Positions 40,100-52,970 of a stretch of DNA of 64,000 nucleotides are shown here, piece by piece. The translations under genes and the position numbers were made by a program. Origin of the DNA: Dasyornis broadbenti (lineage: Eukaryota > Chordata > Aves > Passeriformes > Dasyornithidae); contig VZRN01005756.1 in the NCBI GenBank assembly GCA_013397935.1, positions 194,662 to 258,661 on the forward strand, read 5' to 3'. Within the stretch, counting starts at the first letter, position 1. The number at the start of each line of letters is the position of its first letter. A model generated the notes under the pieces. That model made no database searches. It had not been told where the DNA came from and saw nothing but the letters and a program-made list of their open reading frames with translations.

Positions 40100-40800
40100 G
40101 ACACCAGTCTGATTTATGAGCTGGTCAGACACTGATAAACTGGAGGCTCTGCTACCAGCAGATGAGCCTCTTCGCTTATCAGTCAGGATTTCACTGCTAG
40201 AGACAGCAGATAACTTCCCAACTGGAATTAGGAATTCAGTGAACTGTGTGTTACTGGTCAGACTGGTGCTCCAGCAGCACCTAGAAAGGCCTCTTGTGTT
40301 ATCCGATGGGATTTTGTGCGGCATGCAGTGAGATGTTTCCCTGCTGGACGTGACGGCTGAGCTCAGAGGTCTGCAGAGCTCATGGGTGAACTGGTGCTCC
40401 TGCGGTGGCAAAACAGCCTCCCTCCTCTTATCAGCTTCTACAAATTGCAGGCCTGCCTTCCTGCCTTCCTGCCTTCCTTCCTTAGGAAGACGTGTCTCTC
40501 CTGCAGCGCCATCATCCACTTCTGCTTCTCCCCTGTGGCCCCTGGACCGCAGAGGCCAAAGCAGTGTTCCCATGGGTGCCCAGTCCCGCTGTGGCTGCAC
40601 CACCCCAGGACGGAGCCGCTGACAGCACCCTCCCCTCAGAGCACAGCAGCCATGGGTGCGCTCCAGCACCGTGCTGAGGGTGGCTGCCACAGGCCTGCAC
40701 ATGGAAGGCAGTCGTGGCAGTCTCCCCCTTTCCATATTTCAAGCCTACCACACTCAGAACACTGTAATTGGGACCTGCATGACACCATGCTGGATGGGTC
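40100..40800. promoter_or_regulatory. GC/CpG-enriched island with clustered GATA motifs
   Basis: GC and CpG rise well above the surrounding intron, mainly at 40300-40700, though not clearly to CpG-island level. WGATAR matches (either strand) lie at 40133, 40176, 40208 and 40428. A CAGATG E-box (40159-40164) sits 11 bases from the GATA core at 40176, near but not exactly the classic E-box/GATA composite spacing. A CCTTCCTG-type repeat covers about 40450-40486. A 239-codon open frame runs on the minus strand (40016-40735), the ZFPM2 strand, without a recognised domain. Possible readings are an enhancer, an alternative promoter or first exon of ZFPM2, or a GC-rich unannotated repeat. Confidence 0.35.
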
Positions 40801-43800
40801 CTTAGTTGTGCTGTGCTGTGCTACCCTACAAATGCAATGACTACTTGGGTGTGAAGACACCTCCTAGTCCTTCAACAAACCAAAGTAAGGGTCTGCTACA
40901 CAACCCAGCAGTAATCAAGCATGGTTATTTATTAAAAAGAAAGCAGGTAGATGCAAGTTATCACATACTCATAGCTGAATGTGCACAATACTTCAAAAGA
41001 AGCAAAGAACAAATCAACTTAAAATTAGTGCCTGCTTTATGATTTCCACCTTTTAGTCCTCCTTGTGAATACTAGAAAAATAAAAAGTATTTTTTTGACA
41101 AAAGTAACATGGTCGGGATACCAAAACAGAACTATAAAAAAGAAAAAAATATTATTCACTGCTTAAAAACATTTTATGTCATCTTTTCTTACACAAGGAA
41201 TAAAGACCTACAGGCTCTCTAATTCCAGTGCCAACGTATGTACCGGGTGTGAGGGTGAAAATATGTACTATGCTTTTTAATTTACTGCAGCTCTAAAATG
41301 AAGAAAAAATTCCCACCATTACAGCACCATAAACTAGTACTAGAAAAAGATGGCACTTTTATCCTCAAAGCTCTACAGGAAAGGTGTATGTGCACTCTTA
41401 TTTGCCAAATGAGACTACTTTAAAATAGACCTGAGTATTTGTTACTGATACTCAAATAGAGAAACGATACAGAAAGCAGAGTATAATTTTACTGAACTAA
41501 TCCAGAAAGAATGTAGGGCAGGATAGCAGCAAGTATGAAATTGTCCTTCAGGCTTTAACTGTCAGATCCTAAATTGATGGTGCTTCAGGAAATCTTCCTA
41601 AATGTATGAAAAAAGGAAGTCAGAAAGCACTGCACCTCAGCCCAAAGCACCTTCTGCAACCAGCCCTTCACACCACACTGAATCCCTTACATTCTTCCTG
41701 CTTGTTTGGAATTTGTAAGACTCTCCAACTCCACATAATATTCAACCTAACTGATCTGAGGTGGGTCCTGCCCCTCCAAAGCTGCCTACACTCAGACTCC
41801 TTTGATGCAGTGATATCCCCTTACTGGCCTTGTATGCTGCACACTTTATAAGGGTTTGAGGATTGGGGTTTTCTTTTCTTTCTAAAGACTATTTCACTGC
41901 CTTTTCATTTGCCAGGCATCACTCACTGCTATGAAAATGAAAAACGTGCCATATTATCACCCAGGAATCTCAAACTAACTGTGTTACAAACAGGACAGGT
42001 GGATGAAATTATGCATGGAAACATTCCCATAGGAGGCACCTTTCATCCTTTGGAAAGACTGTGTGAACAAGGGAAATGAATTTTTTTTACTCACTAACTG
42101 TCGAGACTTATTTCAACTGACCCAGCTTTTTCAAGCACAAGCCCTCCTTCTCAATCAGACAGATGAGCTTCTGTTTATATGTGAAAAATATCAACTCTCA
42201 TTTCATTCCTTCTTACATTTTAAATATACACTGCAAAACTGCATCAGTGCAGCATCTTATGCTGGCACATATTATGAAACCATGATGAAAAATTAACAAC
42301 TAGTGTCTTATTCTGCCTGCATTTCGTATGAATGAATAATCCAAAAGGTGGAATAGCAAAACTCTCTCTCTGTGAGATGAACACACCTGATTGGCAGCTG
42401 CTGCTCTTTTGGCAGGCATACACCAATGACACACGAAGGCAGTGTGAAACACAAATTCATCTTACCTGTGTTTTGCATTCATTTATTTATGCTAATTGTA
42501 ATGTTTGCACAAATATACAAAGGATTTGGGGCAAAGGAGAGACAGAGTATTTATTTGTACCCCAAAATTATTCTCAGTGAAATGGTATCATAATTCTCTT
42601 CTGTGCAGAGAACTCATACATTTACATATCTGTAACCAATTCATGATATCTAACAAGCACTCATTGTTTGCCACTGTCAAGTAATAATTTAAATATGCCA
42701 AAAAATAAGCATGTTTTATTTTTCTATTTATTTTCATATTTACTGTGAGAAGATGACAAGTTTACATGATATTTGTACTGCTCCTATTTTTGTAGCAGAC
42801 TCATAAAATTCTTAGGACAAATTTTTGTTACCTTGTTGCATCAGAAAGGTTCAAAAACCATTTCACACTACACTAAAACTGCAAATACTTGATCCATAGA
42901 AGAAAGGTTACTTTTTATTCAATAATGTACTATATTATGTAACACAATTTTATGCAAGTTCCTTTAAAAGCTGTAACTGCTGGCATTTCCAAAAGCATTT
43001 CCAAACATGACAGTTCTTCTGAACTATGCACGCAAACCAGATTCTTAGTGCTTTGCATGACCTAGAACAGGATATTGTTATAATAAATGATATGGATACT
43101 AATTACTCCAAGTGATAGTAAGTGACAACTATATGAAATCACTTTTTTAGCACTAATTAGAATGTTGATTTCTTTATATTATAGTGCTGATTAACTAATT
43201 TCAGATTCTTGTTAAAAAAAGGAACTGCAGCAGTTCTAGAATCATCAATGGTTTTGATCTTTACTAGTCAGTGTTAACAGTGTGGTAAAAAATAAAATGT
43301 AATATAACTCTACTTAAGAATGAGTGCAAGATGGCACTTTAGCCTGGTAGTCTCTACTAATAAATCAAAACCAGCATTATACAGTTTTCCCATTTTTACC
43401 CTGAATTAGACTATTCCTTTGACCATCACCATAGTTTTCCATTCTCACAATACTCAAAAGCAATGAGGAAGGTTTCTGACCTGATATGCTAAAATGAACT
43501 TCCCATCTTAATGGATTCTGAAATACATAATGTCGCTCTACTTTCCATTGTATGAGTGTATTATCTAGCACAAAAGTTCTGATGAGAGGTCCTCAAAGCC
43601 ATGGGCATCTGCAACACAAACATAAACTTTCTCTGATGGTCTAGTATACTAAAGACAGATGAAGATCTTATCTCAAGTATCAAAATGTCACCTACACTGA
43701 ATTTTCTGTAACCAGTACAATGGAAGTGAGTGCCGTGCTGCAGCCAGTACCATATCCAACCATGGAGACTCCCTATTTCAACAGGCAGGCACATGTTTAC

Positions 43801-44766
43801 AGCTGGATCAGTAAACAGTTCATAGTCCAAATGAGTAAAGAGCAAGACTTTAGTTCGCACTCCAGGGTCCATGAGATGCCATATGCCCTTATATCCCCAT
43901 TATAGTGCTTCACGTGGAATTCATTTTCAATGATTTACTTATAACCATTTATGAAACAATTTAATGATTTAGCCAGTGTAACCAGAATCCATTTTAATCC
44001 TATGAAACTTTTTCTATTCCTTAAAAATATCTTATTAGAGCTACAGAAAATATCAGATACTTTATAATGAGAACGGAACTATTAGAAGTCATGAGCTTAA
44101 TTTCATTGATTTATACCATAAAGCAGATTTAAACTGACTCACATGCTTCCAAACAAAAACAACACAGTGGAAGACAACTACATGCATAATACATTGAATA
44201 TCTTTACAATACCTTACAATATATTAATCTGACACATGGTGTTATATTTTTAACAGGCTTAGGTTATGATTTAAAACAGGATTTGAGATATTTAAAGAAG
44301 AACTATAAAGAAGTTACTGTGTATTGAACTCTGTTCCTGCACTGCAGATCTGATTTCACTGAAGCTGGTCCAAATAAGAGATCTTTGAAGATCACAAACT
44401 GTTACCAGCAGTTTTAGCAAACTAAGTGTGTGGAGGATGAACAAGTGTGATAGACCATGTAAGCTCATATGTTTAAATCAGTAACATATGCAGCAACTTA
44501 AGGCAGATTTTTTTTCAACCATAGGTTGTCTTTCTTAAGCTCTTGTACCAAAGTCACAACTGGATTTTACCATTCTGAATGTACAGCTACTTTGTATATT
44601 CTTTGTGTGGCATAGAGGTATGTTAAGTAGTATGAACATGAAGCATTCTTAAGTTGTAGAAATAATCTAACTCGGGCATCACAGAGCTATGAGGATTAAA
44701 TTGGTTTTACTAATTTCTTTTTTCTTTTTTTTTTCTAACTTAGCCACACCTAATTATATTAAAGCC
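40801..44766. other. Intronic sequence, nothing recognised
   Basis: AT-rich with no exon, CR1 or simple repeat of note. Open frames up to about 100 codons look like chance. Confidence 0.55.
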
Positions 44767-44790
44767 ATTGTTATTTAGCTAAATAACAAT
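44767..44790. repeat. 24-bp perfect palindrome
   Basis: Arms ATTGTTATTTAG and CTAAATAACAAT abut without spacer. Each arm holds a SOX-like ATTGTT/AACAAT and the inner part (TTATTTAG/CTAAATAA) is MEF2-like. These motif readings are inference. The two-fold symmetry is seen directly and could form a cruciform or a strong RNA hairpin. Confidence 0.9.
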
Positions 44791-46000
44791 TATTCTCAAA
44801 TCAATTTCTCTGTTTCTTAGGAACCATGTGTATTCTGATTACATTGCAAGTACAGACAGTCTAATGTAAAGCAGCTGAGAGAACTGATTAACAGAAAGGC
44901 ATAGAAAGACTGAGGTAGATAAAATGACAGATTATTACGAACATTCAGGAAGGCATACTTTTAACTGCTATTGTCCAAGATCCTTTTAAGCTGATTTAAG
45001 TCATGATCATCTATCCTATGAGTCCTTCGACACATTTTTCATAGCAGGCATATTAAAAAATCCTTTTCTGTTAAAATAAAACTCATTCTACACCTTTGTA
45101 AACCCATGTTTGAAGGAATCTCGACTAAAATACTTATGATAAATAGTGCTGAAGCCCTTGAGTTCAGGACAGAAACAGAAACAACAAAGCCCTGTGTGCC
45201 AGTGTCAGGTCTTCGTTGAATGAAGCATGTGCTTTCCAGAGTAGAAGCATCAAACTCTATTTCTGTTCAAATAAAACAATACATAAACTAAACAAAATGA
45301 AGAATGAAACCCTTAAACCTTCAGTTGCTCTCTCAACAGTCTCTATAATAACTCTTAAAAAGCACAATACCCAGTATTATTATGCTAAGCAGTACCTATT
45401 CATACAGTAGCATCCAGTGCTTTCCTCCATAAGCTCATGGTCTTATAAACACTTGAAAAACCCACAAATACTTGTTTTAACAGACTTACAAATATATTCA
45501 AGTGATCTTGACTGTACACTCTTGCAGCAGGGAAGCCTGCTCTATGGGAGGTGTCTGAAAAATCATCATGCAACTATTGTTCATCAAAGAATTGTTGGCT
45601 ATTTTCACTTCAAAGATACAAGTGTATTTCCCTCCCACCTCTTTCATGCATGTATCAGTAAAACAGATTGTCTCATATTCTCTCTTTGCACAGATTGCAT
45701 ATTTAATGCCAATCCGTTTACTAAATGCTCCAAAGTTAAAATGAAACCTATATTTATAAAGGTAGATGAGGAGTCACTTATTCCTTGCTCTCAGGGCTCT
45801 AATACTTGAAGTAGGGTAAGAAGGGGAGCAGTGGAAGAGGGAAAAAATTTTCAAAACCGGTTTAGTTTGAAATACTCTAATTTCCATAGAAGAATACAAC
45901 TACTTTATCTTTCTTCTTTTGCCATTAATTACAAATAAATTCATCTTTCTCTTGTGAAGCCTGAAGTTTGTTGTTGTTGTTAGACGAGTTGCATTCAAAC
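44791..46000. other. Intronic sequence, nothing recognised
   Basis: AT-rich. A 130-codon plus-strand frame at 45417-45809 has no recognised similarity and no splice context that convinced me. Confidence 0.55.
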
Positions 46001-46195
46001 TCCAACAAAAAAGATGAAGCCAACATTGAAATTCATCTCACAGTCCAGAATTTACTTAACGGCCAGCCTGTGCGCTGTGATAAACGGAATGATGATCCGG
46101 CAACATGTCTTTATCCATGGTTTGCTTTAATTAACGCTGGCTTGTTTGTTGAAAAGATGATTAATATGCCAATGAAAATTGCATAATTGAATACC
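46001..46195. promoter_or_regulatory. Candidate conserved non-coding element
   Basis: At least five CpGs (AACGGC, GCGC, AACGG, TCCGG, AACGCT) sit in about 100 bases of otherwise CpG-depleted intron. Homeodomain/POU-like sites (TTTAATTAACG, GATTAATATGCC, ATTGCATAAT), a GATA motif TGATAA (46078-46083) and a CCAAT accompany them. This density and CpG retention is typical of vertebrate developmental enhancers. Constraint itself cannot be shown from one sequence. Confidence 0.35.
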
Positions 46196-46243
46196 ACAAC
46201 ACTGGCACAATCAGAAAGACACATGCAGTTTTTTGATTAACAT

Positions 46244-46266
46244 TTATTATTATTATTATTATTATT
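46244..46266. repeat. (TTA)n microsatellite
   Basis: About 23 bases of uninterrupted TTA units just downstream of the candidate conserved block. Confidence 0.95.
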
Positions 46267-49200
46267 GTGTGTTTTAATGTACTCTTCTCACTACTAAATG
46301 ATGCAGTTTTTGACCGAGAGGTGAGAAAATGCCAGGTTAAGTGCAAGATCTTCTGTGGGCAAGAAAAAAGATATGATGCAATTTAAGCATGAAGAAATAG
46401 TTACTTGGACAAGGAGCCATTTTTCCAAACTCAAAATAGAAGCAAAGCCACCTCAGAAAAAGGAAATACAGAAAAAATAACAAGCCATAACGAAAGCATA
46501 AACACAAACATCAAAACAACAAATGGCAAAGACCATTAAACAAAAAGTATGAAAACCACAAATAATATACTCAGTATGATAACACGTAGTATGTGGAAAG
46601 TGGATGAAACAATTTTTAAGGAATAAAAATTAGAAGAAACTTCTACTGGAAAAGCACCACATTAACAACGCACTAAGGGACTATTCCTTTCCAGAACTTC
46701 ACCTGAACAAGTGTCCTAACTGCAACTTGTTAACATATTCATCTGGTTAAGTCCCTGTTATGACTGGCACAACAGTAACAATTAACAGTAACAATTAAAT
46801 CCAGGGTTCATTTTATCTATACTGGTTTACCTCTATTTACTTACCCTTACCATCCAGCTTAAGGCAGATGTTATGTGGTTTAACACTGATTCTCCTGCAA
46901 AAACTGACTTTAAGGGCTAGGAACAACACTCTTCTTTACAAAACTGAATTCAGACTTGCATACCAATTCAATAGGATATATAATAGTTCTGTAAATACTT
47001 TCTATTCTGGAAATAAGCTAATAGTAAAATTGACAATTTTTGAGTTAAGGTAAGGCAGAAATCTTTCCAGACTTTTCCCCCAAAATTAGCATCTACTGAC
47101 TTCATACTTTCTTCAGTGCTTTAAGCAGGCACAAGAATTTTCTGATAACTGAAGTTCCATTATTTAGATTAATAAACACTTGCACAGGATAACACAAAGC
47201 AAATACAGCTGCACCTTTACTATAATCAAATAAAACAGCAAGAAAAGATTCCCACTTATTTCTTTCTACAAAAAGCAGCACAAGCGTTAAGATTTCTGTA
47301 AGAATTGCTTTTCACGGATCCCCACATTGTCCTTAGATGGATGACGGGAAAAAGGAAGGAGAAAACTCCCACAGGAAAGGGCTGTGTGCTCCAGCTCCAA
47401 CCTTTAATGACTTCTGATGGTCTAAAGGGACCATAGGAGGTACTGCATGCCTTTTAGGAATCTCAGATAACACCCGATCCTCAGGGCAAGTAGTGAGAGC
47501 TCAGCTGAGCAGGTAGCATAGGCTGGAAAAGCACGACTGCCAGTGAGAGAAGGAATCCATTCTTCCTTTTTCATCCTCCAAAGCCATCCATTCTCCCCTA
47601 TGCTCCAAGCATAGATTCCTCAATGCTTTGCTCTGAAATTAACATATTTTTGTAGAAAAATCCTACGCAAGGTAAGCACATTGGAGACACATAAAACTCA
47701 CAGGATTTCTAAGCAAGAGGCTCAGCAAAGGCCTCCCCCAGGTTACCTTTGGGAGACTGCCTTTGGGAGACACTGAATTTCCAGTCTGTAGCTTAGCTTG
47801 GAGGTTATTTAAGCTCCTGGATGCCCACTTTTGCATCTCAGTATCTGCACAGTACTGGCAGGGCAAACAAGGGGAAGGTTTTGCTTTCAAAGAGTCATAA
47901 AGGAGCCACAGGAGCCACTATTGTATTTCCTCATTCAGCTGTTCTTACAATAATTAGAAAAGGCCCTTTACCTTATGAGGTGGACAGTTTTTTTCAGTTG
48001 TTATAACTAAGATTAAATACAAGCTATCCTATTAATTAGGGTCAGAGAACAATATCTACTGAAAAACAATCCAAATTTAAAAAAAAAAATCAACTTGGGA
48101 AATATTTGATTGCTGAAAAGGTACAAACATTTTAAATTAAAGCATATGAAAAATACGTGATCAAAATCCAAACATGTTAGAAAAGAGAAGATCTGAAGAA
48201 AAGTTCATTCTTAGGCACAAATCCATGACAACAGCAACTATCCTTCACCTTTCAAGGAATGTAAAATGTCTGAGGGGCTTTTTCTAGGAAAGAGTGGAGC
48301 AGCTGGAAGTGCTGAGGCCCCCCACCCTGCACAACACCTACACCAGGAGGCACTGACTCCATCCAAAAAGCTGCCAGGGAAAATACTACATTGTCCTCCA
48401 TGGGGACCCATAACCAGATCAATCTTTTCAATTTCTCTAATAATGTAACCTTGCAACCTGACTGTTTTCCACACATCCTCAAGTTACAGTGTCACCCCTA
48501 TCAAACTTTAAGTTATAATAAAAATCACTGTTCATATTACTCTGTAGATTGCAGAGACACACACTGCAATTTGCAATTTGCTGCTGCAAAACTGCAGACC
48601 ATGCCTGCTGTCCTGGACCTTTCTAGGCATAAATTTAACAGGTCTTTTTTCTAAAATTTGTATATTAAAAATACAACAATGTTCAGCCCTATAACTACAA
48701 AATTGGAGTTTCATTTTGCTGCCTTTTGATTTACCTTACTTTCAAAGTAAATAAAATATTTTACCTTATTTCTCAGAGTTCTTCCTAAGAACTGCAAGCC
48801 TTCTGTAGGGTTGCAAAGGAAGTAAATAGAAGTGATAAGACAGAAGATTGCAAAAGCATGGTCAGCAGTGTAGTAACAAACATTCCTCCACTTAAGGAAC
48901 CAGAAAGCATCAAATTAAACTCTCAAACATCAGACTTAAAATACCAAAAAAATGTTATTTTCCTACCCAACAACAGGGCAAGAGTGTGAAGGCCAAAGCT
49001 TTAGCGATAACAGAAATTCATCCAAGCAAAGTTTATCAAGTTTATCAAATGTAAATGTAAAGGAAGATGAAGACTGCAGAATATCAGAAGACAGGTAGGT
49101 ATAACACGGGAAACACCACTGTCTGTCTGCTGTGTGCTTATCGCCTTTCCCAGTTCATCCATTACTGGCACTGCCACACATATGATTCTAGTTAGTTCAC

Positions 49201-50264
49201 GACTGCCCAATAGAACCATAAGATATTTCTTCTTATTATCTTAAGAGAATTCAATGTATTGAACTTTCTAACATTTTATAAAAATTTGTCTTCTACAGTC
49301 TTCAAACACTATCATCTTTTTTCACAGATTTTTCTCTTCTTTCTCCCCAGTATTTCTTCTCCTATTGAATGTAACTGGCTCTATCTCATTGAAATGGGAG
49401 ACCAAGATTTTAACTCCTGATTACATTTTGGGCAATCAAAAGAAGCATACATTTTTCCCTTAGAAGTCTCAAAAACTCCTTCTCAACTTAGTATTATTTT
49501 AATAACTTTACTCAAATAATTAATTAAGTTATTAAGAAAGGACAAATAAATTAATCCCTACCAACAACAGGTCTCTTTACATCACTGCCAGATGGTGCCC
49601 TATAAATCCAATGCTCTATTATTTCAAGAAAACCTTTTGCTTATGATTTTTGTGCCAGATTCACTCCAAGTGATTGTGCCCAAATATATGGCAGCTTGAA
49701 TTCATCAGTTAGGGAGTATGGTTTCATGAGGATCAGATGTTTTATTAAATGCAGATATCAGATTTCTTCTTTATTAACATGTAATTCAGTATTTAAATAT
49801 CCAAGATATATTACTTAGGGTAGTGTTTATAATTTATGACACTAGGTTCATCTAGAGAATAGAATGTGAACCATGCGGACATGTGAATTTTCTCTGGCTT
49901 GAAAAGAGCTACTTTCTGAGTAACTGCTCACTAAATCAGTGAGGCATTCCCTATGCAGCCTTACTGGTTTCTGGACTTTTCATTCCAAATATTTTGTTTG
50001 CCCCCTTTCCTGGAATACAAGCAGAATTGTAGGTCAGGTTAATAAAATTAATTACTTTATTCATCTGTTCAATTATTTCCTTAAAAATTCTGACACATAT
50101 TACCATGTTTATGAATGCTACTAATTTATAATATTTCTCTGCTCGTTTTCCTTTCTTGTACAATTTTTTCTTGTATTAATTCCATATGCTGTTTTTCAAG
50201 GATCTACTTAAAAAGAAATTATTCCCTTGTCACTATAGGATACATTCTTACAACTGTTTTAAAG
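46267..50264. other. Intronic sequence, nothing recognised
   Basis: AT-rich with GC-richer patches near 47330-47530 and 48240-48400. A 14-bp unit CCTTTGGGAGACTG is tandemly repeated, the second copy with small changes (47746-47773). No exon seen. Confidence 0.55.
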
Positions 50265-51490
50265 AGGGCTAATATTGTGCCAATACTTTAAAAACAAAAA
50301 GAGAATGACCTGGATAACAGACCTGTCAGTCTGATATTGATACATGGCAAAGCAGTTTGAACAGATGATATAGAGCTTAATTAATAAGGAATTAAATAAA
50401 AGTAATTAAATTACTGCCAATCAACATATGCTTAGGGAAAACATCTTAAAATACTAACTTAGTGTTTTCTATTAACTATCTGTTAAATCATATGCCACTA
50501 GTATTACATTTACTCTTCTGTAAGGAATTTGATTTAATACAACATTGCATTTTAATTAGGAGTAAGATAACAGCAGTCAAAAAATAAAGCTTGTTAGAAG
50601 CTGGACAAATGACAAATATGAACATTGCTAGTCACTGTGTGGATATATTTCCAGTGAAGCCTGGAAAGCACTGGTTCTTGACTCTTCAGTACTTAACATT
50701 ATTATGAATGACTTAGAACAAAGAATCAAATCATTTAATGATAAAGGCTGAGGAAAAGAAAACAATTGGAGAGGACTGAATAATGAAGAAGGCTAGTACA
50801 GGCAGCATAATGAGCTGGCAAATCTGGACTCAGTGCATGTGTGTGGTAATAGAGAAAACCAAAGGGCCCATGGGACAAAACAATGCAGGACATGCCCACA
50901 GGGCAGGGGACTCACTTCTGAGAAGTACTGGCTACAAAAATATGTTTGGAGATTCAGGCCTGTTATCAGCTGAACAGGATTTCCCAGTTGAACACTGTAG
51001 CCAAAAGTGGAAAAGCACAGTAGCAAGTGCTACTGAAGGGTAGCAATGGAAAGATACGTTGTGCTGCAGTAGAAAGGTTGGATTAACTGGGTAAGACACC
51101 CTGGTATGGGTCTATTGTAATTCTGTCATCAGTCTTCTTGCCCTAGTTCCCAGAAATAAAGCTGAAAATTTTGAGATTTATTGGAAATACATTAAAATAA
51201 TTAAAAGACCAGAAAAGATGTCATATGGTAAAAGAGCCAAGAAATTAAGTCCCCTAATCTTATCAAAAAGAATGCTATGGTTTGATTTGGATGTTCACAT
51301 ACATGAAAGAGGAAAATAAATATATGGTAGAGTTCTTGATCAAGCAACCAATAGCACAGCAAAGATGTGATAAGGTAACTGAAAACTCCAAGTAGGCAAA
51401 TTTAGTCTCAAATAGGCTGGATCAAATCAAACTACCAAAATTACAATAGATTATTTATTGAAAATCTAAATTCAAAAGTTAATTTTGTCT
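50265..51490 (+). mobile_element. Old, diverged CR1 LINE, sense strand +
   Basis: In order I see degraded counterparts of the CR1 reverse-transcriptase region: AACAGACCTGTCAGTCTGAT at about 50318, then CTGGTTCTTGACTCTTCAGT with the following ATTATTATGAATGACTTAGA. A later region contains AAGAGCCAAGAAATTAAG and CTTATCAAAAAGAATGCTATG. No continuous frame remains. The copy is interrupted or too diverged in places, so the boundaries are approximate. It is the oldest-looking member of the CR1 block. Confidence 0.75.
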
Positions 51491-51509
51491 ACTCATTACT
51501 GGTGATGCT

Positions 51510-51997
51510 ACACCAGGAGTCCTGTACCCAACTCTGGGCTTCCCTATATAAGACAGACATGTACACAGCAAGGACAGTCCATCAAAGGGCTACAAAGATG
51601 ATTAAAGGACTCACACATCTCTCAAACAAGGATCTCAAACAAGGACAGGCTGAGAGAGTTGGGACTTTTTAACCTAGAGAAAACTCACAGAAACCTCATC
51701 TATGCATACAAGTACTTGAAGTGATGATGTAAGTAAGATGGAGCTAGGCTCTTTCCAGTGATACCCAGTGACAGGACCAGAAACAGTGGGCCCAAATTCA
51801 AGCATAGGAGGTTCCCTCTGAATGTCAGGAAACACTTTTTCACTGTGAGGTGGCTGACATATTGTCCAGAGAGGTTGTGCATCCATCCTTGGAGATGTTC
51901 AAAATCAGTCTGACATAATCGTGAACAATAGGTTCTAGAAAGCCCTGCTTGAGCAGGAGGGTTGGAGTAGGTGACCTCAAGAACTTCACTCTGTGAC
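51510..51997 (+). mobile_element. CR1 LINE 3' portion, sense strand +
   Basis: Order seen: CAGGAGTCCTGTACCCAACT, AAGGACTCACACATCTCTC, GGACAGGCTGAGAGAGTTGG, CTTTTTAACCTAGAGAAAAC, GAGGTTCCCTCTGAATGTCA and GGTTGGAGTAGGTGACCTCA. The terminal octamers are decayed. Better preserved than the preceding copy and the same orientation. The two minus-strand open frames across it are not genes. Confidence 0.9.
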
Positions 51998-52039
51998 ACC
52001 ATGGTGGTGTGACGTTTGGGCTCAGCTGGTACTGGTTAC

Positions 52040-52970
52040 TAGGTCATCCTAATCCTGGAATTTGATAAGAAGGGGAGTATGCTAGGAATCATGTTGTTTA
52101 ATGTCTTAATAAATGACCTTGGGGAAAGGTTGGCATGCAATGTCATCGAATTTGCAGATGATGTCAAACTGGGAGGGCATCCATGCAAAGGCAGCCCTGC
52201 CTGTCATTCAGACCTGCCTAGATGATTGGGATGAACAAGCTCACAGGGACTCCATGAAACTTGACAAGGGCAAATGCAATGTCCTGGCTATGACAAGTAA
52301 GGAACCCCTGCAATAGCACAGGCACTGCCTGGCTGGGTAACAGCTCTGCTGGAAAACACCTGTATTGACAAAAAGCTGAACATGAGCCAACAGTGCACCC
52401 TGGCACCAAAGAAGGTCAACAGCTTCCTGGGCTGTATTAACAGGAGCACAGCCACAAGACCAAGGGAAGTGATTATCCTCCTCTGTTTGTCAGACCATAT
52501 GTGGAATACTGTGTTCCAGTCTTGTAAGATATTGACAAACTGAAGCAGTCAAGAAAAAGACTCTCAAAATGGTCAGGGAGCTGGAGCAAACAGAGAGGGA
52601 GCTGAACTTGTTCAGTCTAAGTAAGAGAAGACTTCAAGGGGAAAGCAGCTTGCAATAGAGGAGGTCGTGATGAAGGTAGAGGCAGGCTCTTAACAGTGAT
52701 GCATGCCAATAGGACAAGAAACATCAGACATGAATTGGAACAGGAGAGACTCAGAATGGATATGAATAGACATATTTTATCATCGCAGCAGCAAAGCATT
52801 GGAACAGGTTGTCTCAAAAGCACATGCAGTCTCCATTCTTGGAGATTTTCAAAATCAAACAGGACAAAGGCCCCATCCTCCTGGTCTGATCTCAGAGCAA
52901 CCACACTTTGAGAAGAAGACCAGATGAGATATGTCCTGAAGTCCCTTCCAACCTGAATTATTGTAGGATA
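52040..52970 (+). mobile_element. CR1 LINE, longer 3' portion, sense strand +
   Basis: Begins in the reverse-transcriptase region (TTTAATGTCTTAATAAATGACC, TTTGCAGATGATGTCAAACT, the latter encoding the FADD-type catalytic box). It continues through ACAGTGCACCCTGGCAC and TTGGAACAGGTTGTCTC to AGTCCCTTCCAACCTGAATT. It repeats the same 3' region as the copy directly before it, so the two are separate insertions rather than one element. Frames are broken. Confidence 0.9.
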
